Below, one piece after another: positions 37,240-46,048 of a stretch of DNA of 64,000 bases. The stretch's first letter is position 1; the number at the start of each line of letters is the position of its first letter. The stretch lies in assembly GCA_020249285.1 (NCBI GenBank), contig JADCFX010000008.1:124001-188000 (forward strand), written 5' to 3'. Origin of the DNA: Roseomonas sp. Its GTDB lineage: Bacteria > Pseudomonadota > Alphaproteobacteria > Acetobacterales > Acetobacteraceae. The notes under the pieces are model-generated. The model ran no database searches. It saw nothing but the letters and a program-made list of their open reading frames with translations, and was not told the DNA's origin. The position numbers were made by a program, and so were the translations under genes.

Positions 37240-38232
37240 ATGAAAGATGATTTTGTACCGCTGCTGACGGAGCGTTTAACGCTTCGTCCCTTGCGCGCGG
37301 ACGATGCCGCTGCCTTGCATCGGCTGGTGAATGATTGGGAAGTGGCGAAAACCCTGGCCCGCGTGCCCTTCCCCTATCCGCGCGATCTGGCGGATGAATG
37401 GATTGCTTCCACCCGCGCGCAAATCGCTGCCGGCACCGCCTGGCATTTGGCGGTAACGCGGATGGAGGATGGCACGGAAGCACTGCTTGGCTGTGTTGGC
37501 CTGACGCTGGATCCGAAAAACCCACGAGAGGCTGAGCTTGGCTATTGGATCGGCCGGCGCCATTGGGGCCAGGGCTTAGGGCCGGAAGCGGCGGGGCGCT
37601 TGGCCCATTGGGCGCTCGCCAATCTGGATATTGATCGGCTGGTGGCCTCAGCGCTTGTGGATAATGAACGCTCGGCGGCGGTACTGCGACGGATCGGCTT
37701 CAAGGAAAGCGGTGCGGGCAGTCAGGAGTTTATCTCACGCGGTGGGGCTATGCCGGTGCGGCTATTCAGCGCCACGCGAATGGACATCGCGGCTGAGGCG
37801 CCAGCGCCCGTGATGGCCGCGCCTGCTTCCGGCAAGCCGACGCTGCTGGTGGCGGCGGTGGCCTTGATTGATCCCGAAAACCGCGTGCTGCTGGCGCGCC
37901 GACCGGAAGGCAAACCACTCGCCGGCTTATGGGAATTTCCAGGCGGCAAGGTGGCGCCGGGTGAGACGCCGGAAGAAGCGCTGATCCGCGAATTGCGCGA
38001 AGAATTGGGGATTGATGTCAGCGCCGCCTGCCTTGGCCCCTTCACCTTTGCGTCCCATACCTATGAGAAGTTTCATCTGCTGATGCCGCTTTACTTATGC
38101 CGGCGTTGGCAGGGCCAGGTGACGGCGATGGAAGGCCAAGCACTCGCCTGGGTGCGCCCGGCACGGCTTGGCGATTACGCCATGCCGCCCGCCGATATCC
38201 CCCTGGTTGCCATGCTGCGCGATTTCCTTTGA
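37240..38232 (+). CDS. Fused GNAT acetyltransferase – Nudix (MutT-like) hydrolase
   Basis: The 330-residue protein joins two enzymes. Residues 9-180 form a RimJ/RimL-type GNAT (LTERLTLRPLRADDA, ELGYWIGRRHWGQGLGPEA, DNERSAAVLRRIGF). An Ala/Pro-rich linker (about 183-199) follows. Residues 201-330 form a MutT domain with a complete Nudix box at 236-258 (G-x5-E-x7-REL-x-EELG) and PLAGLWEFPGGK, typical of 8-oxo-dGTP diphosphatases. In related genomes argJ is often followed by mutT, so this is probably that mutT fused to a neighbouring GNAT gene. The ATG at 37240 lies 17 bases after argJ; no frameshift or stop separates the halves. Confidence 0.9.
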   Translation: MKDDFVPLLTERLTLRPLRADDAAALHRLVNDWEVAKTLARVPFPYPRDLADEWIASTRAQIAAGTAWHLAVTRMEDGTEALLGCVGLTLDPKNPREAELGYWIGRRHWGQGLGPEAAGRLAHWALANLDIDRLVASALVDNERSAAVLRRIGFKESGAGSQEFISRGGAMPVRLFSATRMDIAAEAPAPVMAAPASGKPTLLVAAVALIDPENRVLLARRPEGKPLAGLWEFPGGKVAPGETPEEALIRELREELGIDVSAACLGPFTFASHTYEKFHLLMPLYLCRRWQGQVTAMEGQALAWVRPARLGDYAMPPADIPLVAMLRDFL

Positions 38233-38259
38233 GCTTCCGCCTTACGACAGGAGAGACCC

Positions 38260-39027
38260 ATGCCGAACCCGACCGCCTGCCTGCTGATCATCGGCAATGA
38301 GGTGCTTTCCGGCCGCACCCGGGATGCCAATCTGCAATTCCTGGCGACACGCTTGGGCGAAATCGGCATTCCCATGAAGGAAGTGCGCGTGATCCCCGAT
38401 GTGCCGGAAGTGATCATCAATACGGTCAACGAGGTTCGTGCGAAATTCGATCATGTCTTTACCACCGGCGGCATTGGCCCGACCCATGATGACATCACCA
38501 GCGAATGCGTGGCGCGCGCCTTTGGCGTGCCGTGGGAACCGCAGCCGGAAGCCTGGCATGCGCTGGAATCCTATTACGCGCGCCAAAACCCGCGCGGTGA
38601 TTTCAACGCCGCTCGGCAACGCATGGCAACCATGCCGCGCGGCGCGATCTTGATCGAGAATTCGGTTTCCATCGCGCCTGGCTATACCATTGGCAATGTG
38701 CATGTGATGGCAGGCGTGCCGCGCATCATGCAATCCATGTTCGAAGCGCTTGCGCCCCGGCTGCAAGGTGGCCCGCCCATTCTGTCGCGCAGCGTGCATG
38801 CGCATGGCGTGGTGGAAGGCGCCATTGCCGAAGGGCTTTCCGCCATTCAGCAACGCTATGCTGATTTGGACCTTGGTTCCTATCCCTATTACCGCCAAGG
38901 TGGCGGCGGTGGAGTGGCCGTGGTGGCGAAGGGGACCGATATGGCGGCGATTGAAGCCGCGGTGCAGGAAGTTTTCGCGCTGATGCAAAAATGCGGCGGC
39001 ACGCCGGCGATGGGGGAGCCGGGGTAG
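38260..39027 (+). CDS. CinA-N / molybdopterin-binding (MoaB-like) domain protein
   Basis: The 255-residue protein matches the N-terminal half of CinA (competence/damage-inducible protein A). It has LIIGNEVLSGRTRDANLQFLATRL, FDHVFTTGGIGPTHDDIT, a PGYTIGNVHVMAGVP segment and a C-terminal GVVEGAIAEGL region. It lacks the C-terminal nicotinamide-nucleotide amidase domain, as is common in alphaproteobacteria. The CinA N-terminal part hydrolyses ADP-ribose and related compounds in other bacteria. AGGAGAG precedes the ATG, 27 bases after the fusion gene, so it is probably the end of the argJ unit. Confidence 0.88.
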   Translation: MPNPTACLLIIGNEVLSGRTRDANLQFLATRLGEIGIPMKEVRVIPDVPEVIINTVNEVRAKFDHVFTTGGIGPTHDDITSECVARAFGVPWEPQPEAWHALESYYARQNPRGDFNAARQRMATMPRGAILIENSVSIAPGYTIGNVHVMAGVPRIMQSMFEALAPRLQGGPPILSRSVHAHGVVEGAIAEGLSAIQQRYADLDLGSYPYYRQGGGGGVAVVAKGTDMAAIEAAVQEVFALMQKCGGTPAMGEPG

Positions 39028-39121
39028 GCCTCGTGGACAAAACCCCCCTTGGCGCGGAGCCAAGACTGTCTTGCAAACATGAGGGCGCATTGCTACCGCC
39101 AAGCCTTTGCTAGAGGTGCCT

Positions 39122-40003
39122 ATGCTCCTGCGATATCACACGGTTGATGTGTTTACGCGGACTCGGTTCGGCGGCAATCCGCTCGCGGTCGTGCTCGGCG
39201 CTGATGGGTTGACGACCGAGCAGATGCAGGTGATCGCCCGGGAGTTCAACTATTCGGAGACAAGCTTCGTCCTACGGCCATCCGATCCACGCCATACGGC
39301 TGAGGTGCGCATCTTCACGCCCACAGTCGAGGTGCCCTTCGCAGGCCATCCGAACGTCGGCACAGCTTTCGTCCTCGCAAGCGCGGGCGTCGCCAGCATG
39401 CAAGACGAGTTCATCTTCGAGGAGAAGGCCGGCTTAGTTCCAGCGCGAATCATCCGCGAAGGCGACCGCGTCAAGCAGGTACAACTTGCCGCGCCGCAGC
39501 CGCTGCGCATCGGCCAAGCCTTCGATGCTGGCGCGGTTGCGGAATGCCTGTCCCTGACGACAGCGGACGTCCTCTGCGACAGACATCCGCCTCGCGTGGC
39601 GTCGGTCGGCTTGCCTTTCGTGGTGGTGGAGGTCGCCAACCGGCAGGCGCTTGCCCGCGCGAAGGCGAACAAAGCTGGCTTCACCAAAGTTCTTCCAGGC
39701 GACGGGGCGGACGCCATCTACTTTTATTGCCGGGAACTTGACGAGCGTGACGGTGCTGTCGACTTCACGGCACGCATGTTCGCCCCGTTTGATAACCTAC
39801 CGGAAGACCCGGCAACTGGTAGCGCAACTGCTGCGACATGCGCCTTGCTCGCGTCTCTCGAAGGCGAGGCGTCCCGGAGGTTCGAGGTCGCCCAAGGCAT
39901 CGACATGGGCCGCCCTAGCCTGATTGTGATTGAGGTTACGCCTGAAGCGGTGCTGATCGAAGGCGCCTGCATCCCTGTCATGTCTGGCCAGCTCTCAGTT
40001 TGA
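39122..40003 (+). CDS. PhzF family phenazine-biosynthesis-like isomerase
   Basis: The 293-residue protein belongs to the PhzF / YddE epimerase-isomerase fold. The N-terminus YHTVDVFTRTRFGGNPLAVVL and the catalytic Glu in FNYSETSFVL are clear. So are RIFTPTVEVPFAGHP and LPEDPATGSATAATCALL. The real substrate is unknown; no other phenazine gene is present. The ATG at 39122 has AGAGGTG close upstream. Codon choice (more GTC, CTC, GAC) differs from flanking genes, and an IS5-family scar follows, which together suggest acquisition. Confidence 0.88.
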   Translation: MLLRYHTVDVFTRTRFGGNPLAVVLGADGLTTEQMQVIAREFNYSETSFVLRPSDPRHTAEVRIFTPTVEVPFAGHPNVGTAFVLASAGVASMQDEFIFEEKAGLVPARIIREGDRVKQVQLAAPQPLRIGQAFDAGAVAECLSLTTADVLCDRHPPRVASVGLPFVVVEVANRQALARAKANKAGFTKVLPGDGADAIYFYCRELDERDGAVDFTARMFAPFDNLPEDPATGSATAATCALLASLEGEASRRFEVAQGIDMGRPSLIVIEVTPEAVLIEGACIPVMSGQLSV

Positions 40004-40073
40004 TGCGAGAGCTATCGCCACATCAGACTTCGATGGACCTCTGTTCAAAAGATTGATTCAAGGCTTGTTTTTG

Positions 40074-40202
40074 GAGGAAGCCTTCGGCCAGCGGACCGGA
40101 CTGACCGACCAGGGATGGGCGTTGATCGGGCCGCTGTTGCCCGCTGAGCGCGGGCGCGCGTACCGGCCGGCGCACAGCATACCCTTTGTCCACGAGGTCT
40201 AG
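40074..40202 (+). mobile_element. IS5-family transposase N-terminal remnant
   Basis: In frame from 40074, the text reads ...LTDQGWALIGPLLPAERG..., the start of IS5-family (DUF4096) transposases, then falls into unrelated sequence and stops at 40200-40202. No start codon, catalytic DDE residues or second end is left, so it is a dead fragment. It fills most of the 199-base space between phzF and gluQRS, and its end touches the gluQRS stop. I could not identify inverted repeats. Confidence 0.65.
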
Positions 40203-41054
40203 TCAATTCGCCTCCGCCATCGCCCGCACCTCAGCGGGGCTCAGCCCCCTCTCCCGCAGCGCCCGCAGGCTTTCCGCGCCATCGCGTTTCGCAAGCCTTC
40301 GCCCCGACGCATCCCGCATCAGCGCATGATGCGCATAACGCGGTTCGGGCCAGCCCATCAGCGCTTGCAACAGCCGATGCAAATCCGTGGCCGGCTTCAG
40401 ATCATCACCGCGCGTCACCAGCGTAACACCTTGCAGCGCATCATCATGCGTGACGCAAAGGTGATAGGATGCCGGCACATCCTTTCGGCCCAGCACCACA
40501 TCGCCGAAAACCTCTGGCCGACATCTATGCCAGCCCACATTTTCCTCATGCGCCTGCAATGGCCCGGGCACGGCCTCACAAGCCCTCGCCATGTGCAGGC
40601 GCAGCGCATAGGGCTGCCCGGCGGCGATGCGGCGCGCGGCCTCAGCCCCCGGCAATTCGCGGCAAATCCCCGGATAAAGCGGCCCATCCGGGCCTTGCGG
40701 CGCGGCACCGGCGGCGGCCACTTCGCGCGCGATATCGGCGCGAGTGCAAAAGCAGGGATAGGTCAGGCCGCGCGCCGCCAACCCATCCAAAGCCTTGCGA
40801 TATTCGGGGAAATGCGCGGATTGTCGGCGTGGCGCTTCATCCCAATCCAGGCCCAACCAGCGCAAATCTTCCAATAGCGCGGCCTCATATTCCGGGCGGC
40901 AGCGCGTGGTATCTATATCCTCGATCCGCAGTAAAAAGCGCCCACCGGTTGCGCGTGCGCGGCGCCAGGCGAAAAGCGCGGCGCGCGCATGGCCCAGATG
41001 CAGGAATCCCGTCGGGCTTGGTGCGAAGCGGGTTATTTCGGGCGTTGCATCCAT
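40203..41054 (-). CDS. gluQ: Glutamyl-Q tRNA(Asp) synthetase
   Basis: The 283-residue protein is a shortened glutamyl-tRNA synthetase without anticodon-binding domain. It attaches glutamate to queuosine in tRNA(Asp). The class I motif appears as FAPSPTGFLHLGHARAAL (HLGH at 19-22) and the KMSKS equivalent as RRLAKRDGAESL. The zinc site is formed by CFC and a later YPGIC. The ATG at 41054 fits the family start; the frame continues upstream without similarity. It is divergent from the hydrolase gene. Confidence 0.93.
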   Translation of the reverse strand: MDATPEITRFAPSPTGFLHLGHARAALFAWRRARATGGRFLLRIEDIDTTRCRPEYEAALLEDLRWLGLDWDEAPRRQSAHFPEYRKALDGLAARGLTYPCFCTRADIAREVAAAGAAPQGPDGPLYPGICRELPGAEAARRIAAGQPYALRLHMARACEAVPGPLQAHEENVGWHRCRPEVFGDVVLGRKDVPASYHLCVTHDDALQGVTLVTRGDDLKPATDLHRLLQALMGWPEPRYAHHALMRDASGRRLAKRDGAESLRALRERGLSPAEVRAMAEAN

Positions 41055-41107
41055 GGCTTCCGCCGGGTAGCGGGCAGTACACACCTCAGGCAAGGGGAGA
41101 TTCCCAC

Positions 41108-41776
41108 ATGGCAGCATTGGAAGGCCCGCAATATGGGCCCGCTTCGGGCGGCAAGCCCGATTCGCTGGTTCTGCTGTTGCATGGCGTCGGCGCCGATGGC
41201 TTTGACCTGATTGATCTGGCCCCGGTCTGGGCGGAAGCCCTGCCCCGCACCCTGTTCATCGCCCCCCATGCGCCCTTTTCCTTCCAAGGAGCCCCTTATG
41301 GCCGGCAATGGTTCGACATCATGGACCGCACCCCAGCGCGGATGGAGGCTGGGCTGCGCCACGCCGCCGCCATCCTTGGCGACTTTACCCAGGCGAAGCT
41401 TAAGGAGCTCGACCTTGGTGGAGACCGTTTGGCGCTGATGGGCTTCAGCCAGGGGGCCATGGTGGCGCTTTTCGCGGGTCTGCGCGGCGCGGTGCCGGCC
41501 CCCGCCTGCATCCTGGCCTATTCCGGCGCACTTTTGGGGCCGGAAAGCTTCGCCGCCGAACGCACCGCCCGCCCGCCCGTGCTGCTGGTGCATGGCGAAG
41601 CAGATGAGGTGGTGCCCGCCATGGCCAGCCGCCAGGCTGCGCGGCTTTTGCAGGCCGAAGCCGTGCCGCATGAACTGTTGCTGCTGCCTGATCTGGGCCA
41701 TGGGCTGGATGATGCCGGGTTGGCCGCCGGCACCGAGCTTCTGGCACGCAGCCTTGGCAAGATGACAGCCGGATGA
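41108..41776 (+). CDS. Alpha/beta-hydrolase (phospholipase/carboxylesterase family)
   Basis: The 222-residue esterase belongs to the abhydrolase_2 group. It shows LVLLLHGVGADGFDLIDLAP, the FIAPHAPFSF segment, the nucleophile elbow GFSQGAM, VLLVHGEADEVVP with the acid, and LPDLGHGLD with the His. It is cytoplasmic; its natural substrate is not predictable. AGGGGAG lies nine bases upstream of the ATG. The 112-base gap that follows has nothing recognisable. Confidence 0.9.
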   Translation: MAALEGPQYGPASGGKPDSLVLLLHGVGADGFDLIDLAPVWAEALPRTLFIAPHAPFSFQGAPYGRQWFDIMDRTPARMEAGLRHAAAILGDFTQAKLKELDLGGDRLALMGFSQGAMVALFAGLRGAVPAPACILAYSGALLGPESFAAERTARPPVLLVHGEADEVVPAMASRQAARLLQAEAVPHELLLLPDLGHGLDDAGLAAGTELLARSLGKMTAG

Positions 41777-41888
41777 AACCTGCCCTGGGTAGCTTGCGGC
41801 GCGGCGCGGCGCATGTCATGAGTTTCGCGAATATGCGGCGGCGCCACTATATCTGGGGTCCTTCCGCCGGGCAGAGCCCCTGAATGAT

Positions 41889-42491
41889 GTGGCGCCTCGC
41901 TGGAAGGAGCGAGGCTTGCCAGATGGCGGTCACTTCGCGGGGGCGAACGCCTATCCCGCGCTGGTTCTGAATGCGGATTTCCGTCCGCTTTCCTATTTTC
42001 CTCTGTCCATTTGGTCATGGCAGGACGCTATCAAGGCTGTCTTTCTGGACCGTGTTTCCGTGCTGAATGAATATGATGTGGAAGTGCATTCGCCATCTGT
42101 GGCGCTGCGCCTGCCCAGCGTGATTGCACTCAAGGAATTCATCCCCGCCGCACGGCGCCCTGCCTTCACGCGCTTCAATGTGTTTTTGCGCGATCATTTT
42201 GAATGCCAATATTGCGGCGGTGGCTATCCCACGCCGGATTTGACCTTTGACCACGTGATCCCGCGTTCCCGCGGTGGGCGCACTTCCTGGGAGAATGTCG
42301 TCACCGCCTGCGGACCGTGCAATTTGCGCAAGGGCAATCGCCTGCCGCGCGAATGCCAGATGATCCCGCGCCAAGCGCCGCGCCAGCCGACAAGCTGGGA
42401 ACTACAGGAAAATGGACGATCCTTCCCGCCGAATTATTTGCACGAAAGCTGGCGGGATTATTTGTATTGGGACAGCGAATTGGAAAACTAA
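41889..42491 (+). CDS. HNH endonuclease family protein
   Basis: The 200-residue protein has a conserved N-terminal part ([27 protein letters not shown]). An HNH module follows, with zinc cysteines Cys106/Cys109 and Cys141/Cys144, Asp-His at 121-122 ([11 protein letters not shown]) and Asn145. This family is widespread in alphaproteobacteria as a stand-alone nuclease of unknown role. No ATG fits the start well; GTG 41889 is given, and the true start may differ. The last four bases overlap the convergent rlmN gene. Confidence 0.85.
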   Translation: MAPRWKERGLPDGGHFAGANAYPALVLNADFRPLSYFPLSIWSWQDAIKAVFLDRVSVLNEYDVEVHSPSVALRLPSVIALKEFIPAARRPAFTRFNVFLRDHFECQYCGGGYPTPDLTFDHVIPRSRGGRTSWENVVTACGPCNLRKGNRLPRECQMIPRQAPRQPTSWELQENGRSFPPNYLHESWRDYLYWDSELEN

Positions 42492-43663
42492 GTTACTGTT
42501 TTCCGCTTTCTTTCGCTCTCCGTCTTCAATTGCCCACAGGCCGCCAGAATATCACGCCCGCGCGGGCGGCGAATGGGGCTGGCATAGCCGGCATCATTCA
42601 GAATATCGGCGAAGCGATGAATGGCTTCCGATGTGCTGGTCTTGTACGGGCTGCCGGGCCAGGGATTGAAAGGAATCAAATTCACCTTCGCGGGCATGCC
42701 GCTGATCAACCGCACCAATTCCCGCGCCTCAGCCTCACTGTCATTCACGCCGCGCAGCATCACGTATTCAAACGTGATGCGCCGCGCATTGGAAGCACCT
42801 GGATAGCGCCGGCAGGCGGCCAGTAGATCCGCGATTGGGTATTTGCGATTGAGCGGCACAATCTCATCACGCAATTCATCCGTGACCGCATGCAAGGAAA
42901 CCGCCAAGCCCACACCAAGCTCCGCGCCGCAGCGGTCCATCATCGGCACAACACCAGATGTAGAAAGCGTGATGCGCCGGCGCGAAAGCCCGATGCCTTC
43001 ATGATCCATCACGATCTTCAGCGCCTTGGCGACATTCTCGTAATTATAGAGCGGTTCACCCATGCCCATGACGACGATATTGGAAAGATGGCGCGGCGTG
43101 CCATCCTTGGGGCTTGGCCATTCGCCATAGGAATCGCGCGCCGCAATGAATTGGCCGACGATTTCCGCCGCGCCCAGATTACGCACCAAAGCCTGCGTGC
43201 CGGTGTGGCAAAAGCGGCAGGACAGCGTGCAGCCAACTTGCGTTGAAATGCAGACCGCACCGCGATCCTCATCGGCCGAGGGGATATAGACCGTTTCCAC
43301 CTGTTGCTGATCACGAAAACGAAACAGCCATTTGCGCGTGCCGTCCGCGCTATCTTGTTGCGTTGCCACTTCCGGGCGGCCCACCACAAAGCGTTCCGCA
43401 AGCTTCATCTGCATGGGCTTCGCGATGGTATTCATGCGGGCGAAATCGGTCTCACCCTGATGATAAAGCCAATGCCAAAGCTGTTTGGCACGAAAGGGTT
43501 TTTCGCCGAGTGCCAGCATTTCCGCGACCAATTCTTCGCGCGAAAGGCCAACCAGGTCGCGCCGGCCATCGGGCAGCGTCGCGGGTGGCGGGGCAAAGGC
43601 CGCCGCTTTCGCCAGAATCCGTGTGCGTTCCGCTTCGTTCAGGTCAAGGACAGCGCTATTCAT
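42488..43663 (-). CDS. rlmN: 23S rRNA (adenine2503-C2)-methyltransferase
   Basis: The 391-residue radical SAM enzyme methylates A2503 of 23S rRNA and A37 in some tRNAs. The iron-sulfur cluster motif CTLSCRFC is preceded by AVCISTQVG. The catalytic Cys pair is the typical one, with the second Cys near the C-terminus (ILAACGQL). [16 protein letters not shown] and [14 protein letters not shown] are further marks. The ATG at 43663 overlaps the ialB-like stop by four bases (ATGA), so it is translated after it. An ATG at 43678 inside the upstream gene is possible. Confidence 0.96.
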   Translation of the reverse strand: MNSAVLDLNEAERTRILAKAAAFAPPPATLPDGRRDLVGLSREELVAEMLALGEKPFRAKQLWHWLYHQGETDFARMNTIAKPMQMKLAERFVVGRPEVATQQDSADGTRKWLFRFRDQQQVETVYIPSADEDRGAVCISTQVGCTLSCRFCHTGTQALVRNLGAAEIVGQFIAARDSYGEWPSPKDGTPRHLSNIVVMGMGEPLYNYENVAKALKIVMDHEGIGLSRRRITLSTSGVVPMMDRCGAELGVGLAVSLHAVTDELRDEIVPLNRKYPIADLLAACRRYPGASNARRITFEYVMLRGVNDSEAEARELVRLISGMPAKVNLIPFNPWPGSPYKTSTSEAIHRFADILNDAGYASPIRRPRGRDILAACGQLKTESERKRKTVT

Positions 43664-44181
43664 TTCCGCGCCGGGCATTCACGCGACATCGCGTCATGGG
43701 CGGCGGAAAACCCGGCCAGGCTGAATTGGTCATTCGCCGTGCCGCGCCCGCCCGCGCCGGGGCCGCGTGATGATGCGCGATTGCCGCTGCGCATCGCCGC
43801 CACCACAGCCGCGCCATCGCGCGCAAACGCGGAATTGCCGCCGGTGTAGAAGGGTAGGTTCGTCTGGCCGACGGAAAATGTCACCTCCGCATTGCGCGGA
43901 TAGGCATAGCCGGCTGAAATCGCCACAGAATCGCGCCCGCCCGGGCGATGCGTCACTGTCAGCACCACGCCCTCGCGCGGCGGTTCCGTCTTGCTGGCGC
44001 GGGTGAAGGCGTAGCAAATCTTCTGGCCATTTTCCTGATGGGTCGCCGCCGTCCAATCCCGGAAGGTGCCTAGCTGGCGCGGCCCGGATTGCTGGGCAGG
44101 CGCCGCCGGGCGCTGCTGCGCCAAGGCAGGCAGGGCGATCAGGGCCAGGCAAAGCGGCAAAAGACGAATCAAGGCGGTCAT
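43660..44181 (-). CDS. Invasion-associated locus B (IalB) family protein
   Basis: The 173-residue exported protein has a Sec signal ([15 protein letters not shown]). The IalB layout follows: [11 protein letters not shown], a [11 protein letters not shown] cysteine segment, [16 protein letters not shown], and a C-terminal [11 protein letters not shown]ys. The two cysteines probably form a disulfide. The Bartonella prototype helps erythrocyte invasion, but homologues are common in free-living alphaproteobacteria and their role there is unknown. The coupling to rlmN is conserved in the class. Confidence 0.85.
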   Translation of the reverse strand: MTALIRLLPLCLALIALPALAQQRPAAPAQQSGPRQLGTFRDWTAATHQENGQKICYAFTRASKTEPPREGVVLTVTHRPGGRDSVAISAGYAYPRNAEVTFSVGQTNLPFYTGGNSAFARDGAAVVAAMRSGNRASSRGPGAGGRGTANDQFSLAGFSAAHDAMSRECPARK

Positions 44182-44250
44182 GGCGCCCTAGATACGCAGC
44201 CCGGGCGGTAGGGGCAACCACGGGCTGCCCTTTCCTGCCCTTTGGCACAT

Positions 44251-45060
44251 TCAAGCGGCTAGGAGTATCGGCAGGCTCAGCGCATCCGAAAGTACATCCT
44301 GCGTCGCGCTACCAAGAACTAAATTTCGGAGCGGTGAGTGCCGAACCGCGCCCATCACCAGCATTTCAGCTTCCGTGTCAGACGCCGCAGCCAAAAGCCG
44401 TTCCAAGACGCCACCACTGCCCCGCTGTAAGGCCATGAAGCGCGTCTTGGCGCCATGGCGGGCGAGCAGGTGGGTAAGCTCGATCCCAGATTGCCCGGGG
44501 CGCAATGCCTTATCGTCGCTGACCGTGGCGATGATGGTCTCCGCTGCTCGGCGGATCAGTGGCAAGGCGCCATGGATGGCGCGGATCGCAGCCGGGCTTG
44601 CATCCCAGGCTACCAGGATGCGCTGTGGCACGCGGGCCAAAGGCTGCGCCTGGGGCACAAGCAGAACCGGCCGGCCCGACTCAAAAATCGCTGCATGGTG
44701 AAGAATTTGTGCAGCAATGCCCGGCGCGCCGTGCCCTGTCAGTACCGCCAGATCACTGACGCGCAGGTGATCAGCGAAGACTTCCCCATTGCCATAGGCG
44801 AAGCTGGTGCGCTTTCTGGTCTCATGCGCCACACCGCGGCGTTGCGCGGTGGCGGCGAACGCCTTCACAACACGGTCTTCAAGCAGTTTTGTGGCATCAT
44901 CCGCCGGCGTGGGCGCGGTCAGCGCCGTATCAAAGGGGAAAATCAGCGCCGTTACATGGGCTGAAAAGGCTTCTGCAAATGCCAGCGGCGTTGCCGTGGC
45001 GGCTTCCGCCTCTGTGGCTTTGGTGGGATCAAGATGGGTCAGAATACTGGCGAAAGTCAT
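44251..45060 (-). CDS. Universal stress protein, two-domain
   Basis: The 269-residue protein contains two UspA-like halves. The second is clear: RILVAWDASPAAIRAIHGALPLI, then the ATP-loop-like LVMGAVRHSPLRNLVLGSATQDVL near the C-terminus. The first half is divergent. Such tandem Usp proteins respond to hypoxia, redox or stationary-phase stress. The ATG at 45060 has GGAG ten bases upstream. An FNR/FixK-type box lies 130 bases upstream (45190-45203), so oxygen-dependent expression is likely. Confidence 0.88.
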   Translation of the reverse strand: MTFASILTHLDPTKATEAEAATATPLAFAEAFSAHVTALIFPFDTALTAPTPADDATKLLEDRVVKAFAATAQRRGVAHETRKRTSFAYGNGEVFADHLRVSDLAVLTGHGAPGIAAQILHHAAIFESGRPVLLVPQAQPLARVPQRILVAWDASPAAIRAIHGALPLIRRAAETIIATVSDDKALRPGQSGIELTHLLARHGAKTRFMALQRGSGGVLERLLAAASDTEAEMLVMGAVRHSPLRNLVLGSATQDVLSDALSLPILLAA

Positions 45061-45189
45061 CAAGGTTTCTCCGGCTGCCGCTCATCTTTCGGGTGACGCA
45101 CCCGTGATGGCGTTTTGATTGGTTTTGGTGGCAAGCCATAGGTCGCTGCCACCGCGACAAGTGGTTATCACCGCGCGCGCAAACCAACG

Positions 45190-45203
45190 TTGATCTGGGT
45201 CAA
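45190..45203 (-). promoter_or_regulatory. FNR/FixK-type box upstream of the universal stress protein gene
   Basis: The inverted repeat TTGAT-CTGG-GTCAA matches the CRP/FNR-family consensus TTGAT-N4-ATCAA at nine of ten arm positions. The -10-like GATAAC at 45169-45164 on the minus strand is about 30 bases away, close to a class II activator layout with the box near -41. The leftward usp gene is the only sensible target. The rest of the 235-base gap 45061-45295 shows nothing else. Confidence 0.7.
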
Positions 45204-45295
45204 GAAAAAATAAAGCTGCCGGAGAAGAACCGTATTGTAACAAAAGGCGCAGCAGGCATAGCCGCCCACCGCGCCCTTACCATCAGCAAAGGTAA

Positions 45296-46021
45296 TCAGG
45301 CCGGCGGCGCCACCGAAAGCCCACGTACCTTATGTTCCGCAATGAGGCGCGCCACCAGGCCGGAAGCCTTCGCCTTTTCGACGAAATCCGCCAGGAAAGC
45401 GGTGGCGGCGGTATTGCGCTTGGCAGTGCCGATCGCCTGCTGCACGGCAGTGAATTGGCCATCCAGAATCCGCGCGCCGGGCATCTTTTCAATATCCGAA
45501 AGCAGCTTCGGCCGCAGACCCGCCAGCACTTCAAGCTTCTCGGCCGCGAATTGCTCAAAGGCTGCATCCAGCGTCGCGGAGCGGATCAGCTTCGCCTGAT
45601 GGATATTGCGTTCCAGCCAAAGATCATAAGCGGCGCGCGCGGTCACGGCGATGCGATTGCCGGGGCGATCAACATCTTCCATCCTTGTGATGGGGGAACC
45701 GGGCGGCACCATATAGGTTGCCTCGATTTCCGCATAAGCCGCGCTGAAGGCGATTTTTTCCGCGCGCTGCGGTTCAGCGCCGATCAGGCCGATATCCCAA
45801 ACATTGCTGTCCACCGCATCGGCCAGATCGCCGGGCCGCGCGAAGGGTACGTAATGCACCGGCACACCAAGCGCATCCGCAATGGCGCGCGCCATGCTCG
45901 GCGATACCCCGGCGGGGTCGCCATTTTCCGCGCGGCTCGTCACCAGTAGGAAATTCCCCATATTGATGCCGGCGCGCAAAACGCCTGTCGGGGCGAGTTC
46001 CGCTTTGATTTGATCCATCAT
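45296..46021 (-). CDS. Amino-acid-type (SBP_bac_3) solute-binding protein lacking a signal peptide
   Basis: The 241-residue protein has the bacterial extracellular solute-binding protein family 3 layout: TGVLRAGINMGNFLL, PAGVSPSMARAIADALG, WDIGLIGAEPQRAEKIAFS and GNRIAVTARAAYDLWLE. The N-terminus (MMDQIKAELAPTG) has no hydrophobic signal. No upstream in-frame extension with a signal is visible before the adjacent SDR gene. It could be cytoplasmic, exported by another route, or a non-transport enzyme such as a cyclohexadienyl-dehydratase-like protein. AAGGGAAG precedes the ATG, 27 bases after the SDR stop. Confidence 0.8.
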   Translation of the reverse strand: MMDQIKAELAPTGVLRAGINMGNFLLVTSRAENGDPAGVSPSMARAIADALGVPVHYVPFARPGDLADAVDSNVWDIGLIGAEPQRAEKIAFSAAYAEIEATYMVPPGSPITRMEDVDRPGNRIAVTARAAYDLWLERNIHQAKLIRSATLDAAFEQFAAEKLEVLAGLRPKLLSDIEKMPGARILDGQFTAVQQAIGTAKRNTAATAFLADFVEKAKASGLVARLIAEHKVRGLSVAPPA

Positions 46022-46048
46022 GATATCTTCCCTTTTCAGTAAGCTATT

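Noticed and set aside
40046..40060. A TTGAT...TCAA stretch near the IS5 scar as a possible FNR box
   Set aside because: The two halves have the wrong spacing and no gene is suitably placed downstream.
45061..45295. A tRNA or small RNA in the gap between the usp and binding-protein genes
   Set aside because: No cloverleaf arms or T-loop sequence could be found; the FNR box and promoter-like element explain the conserved-looking part.
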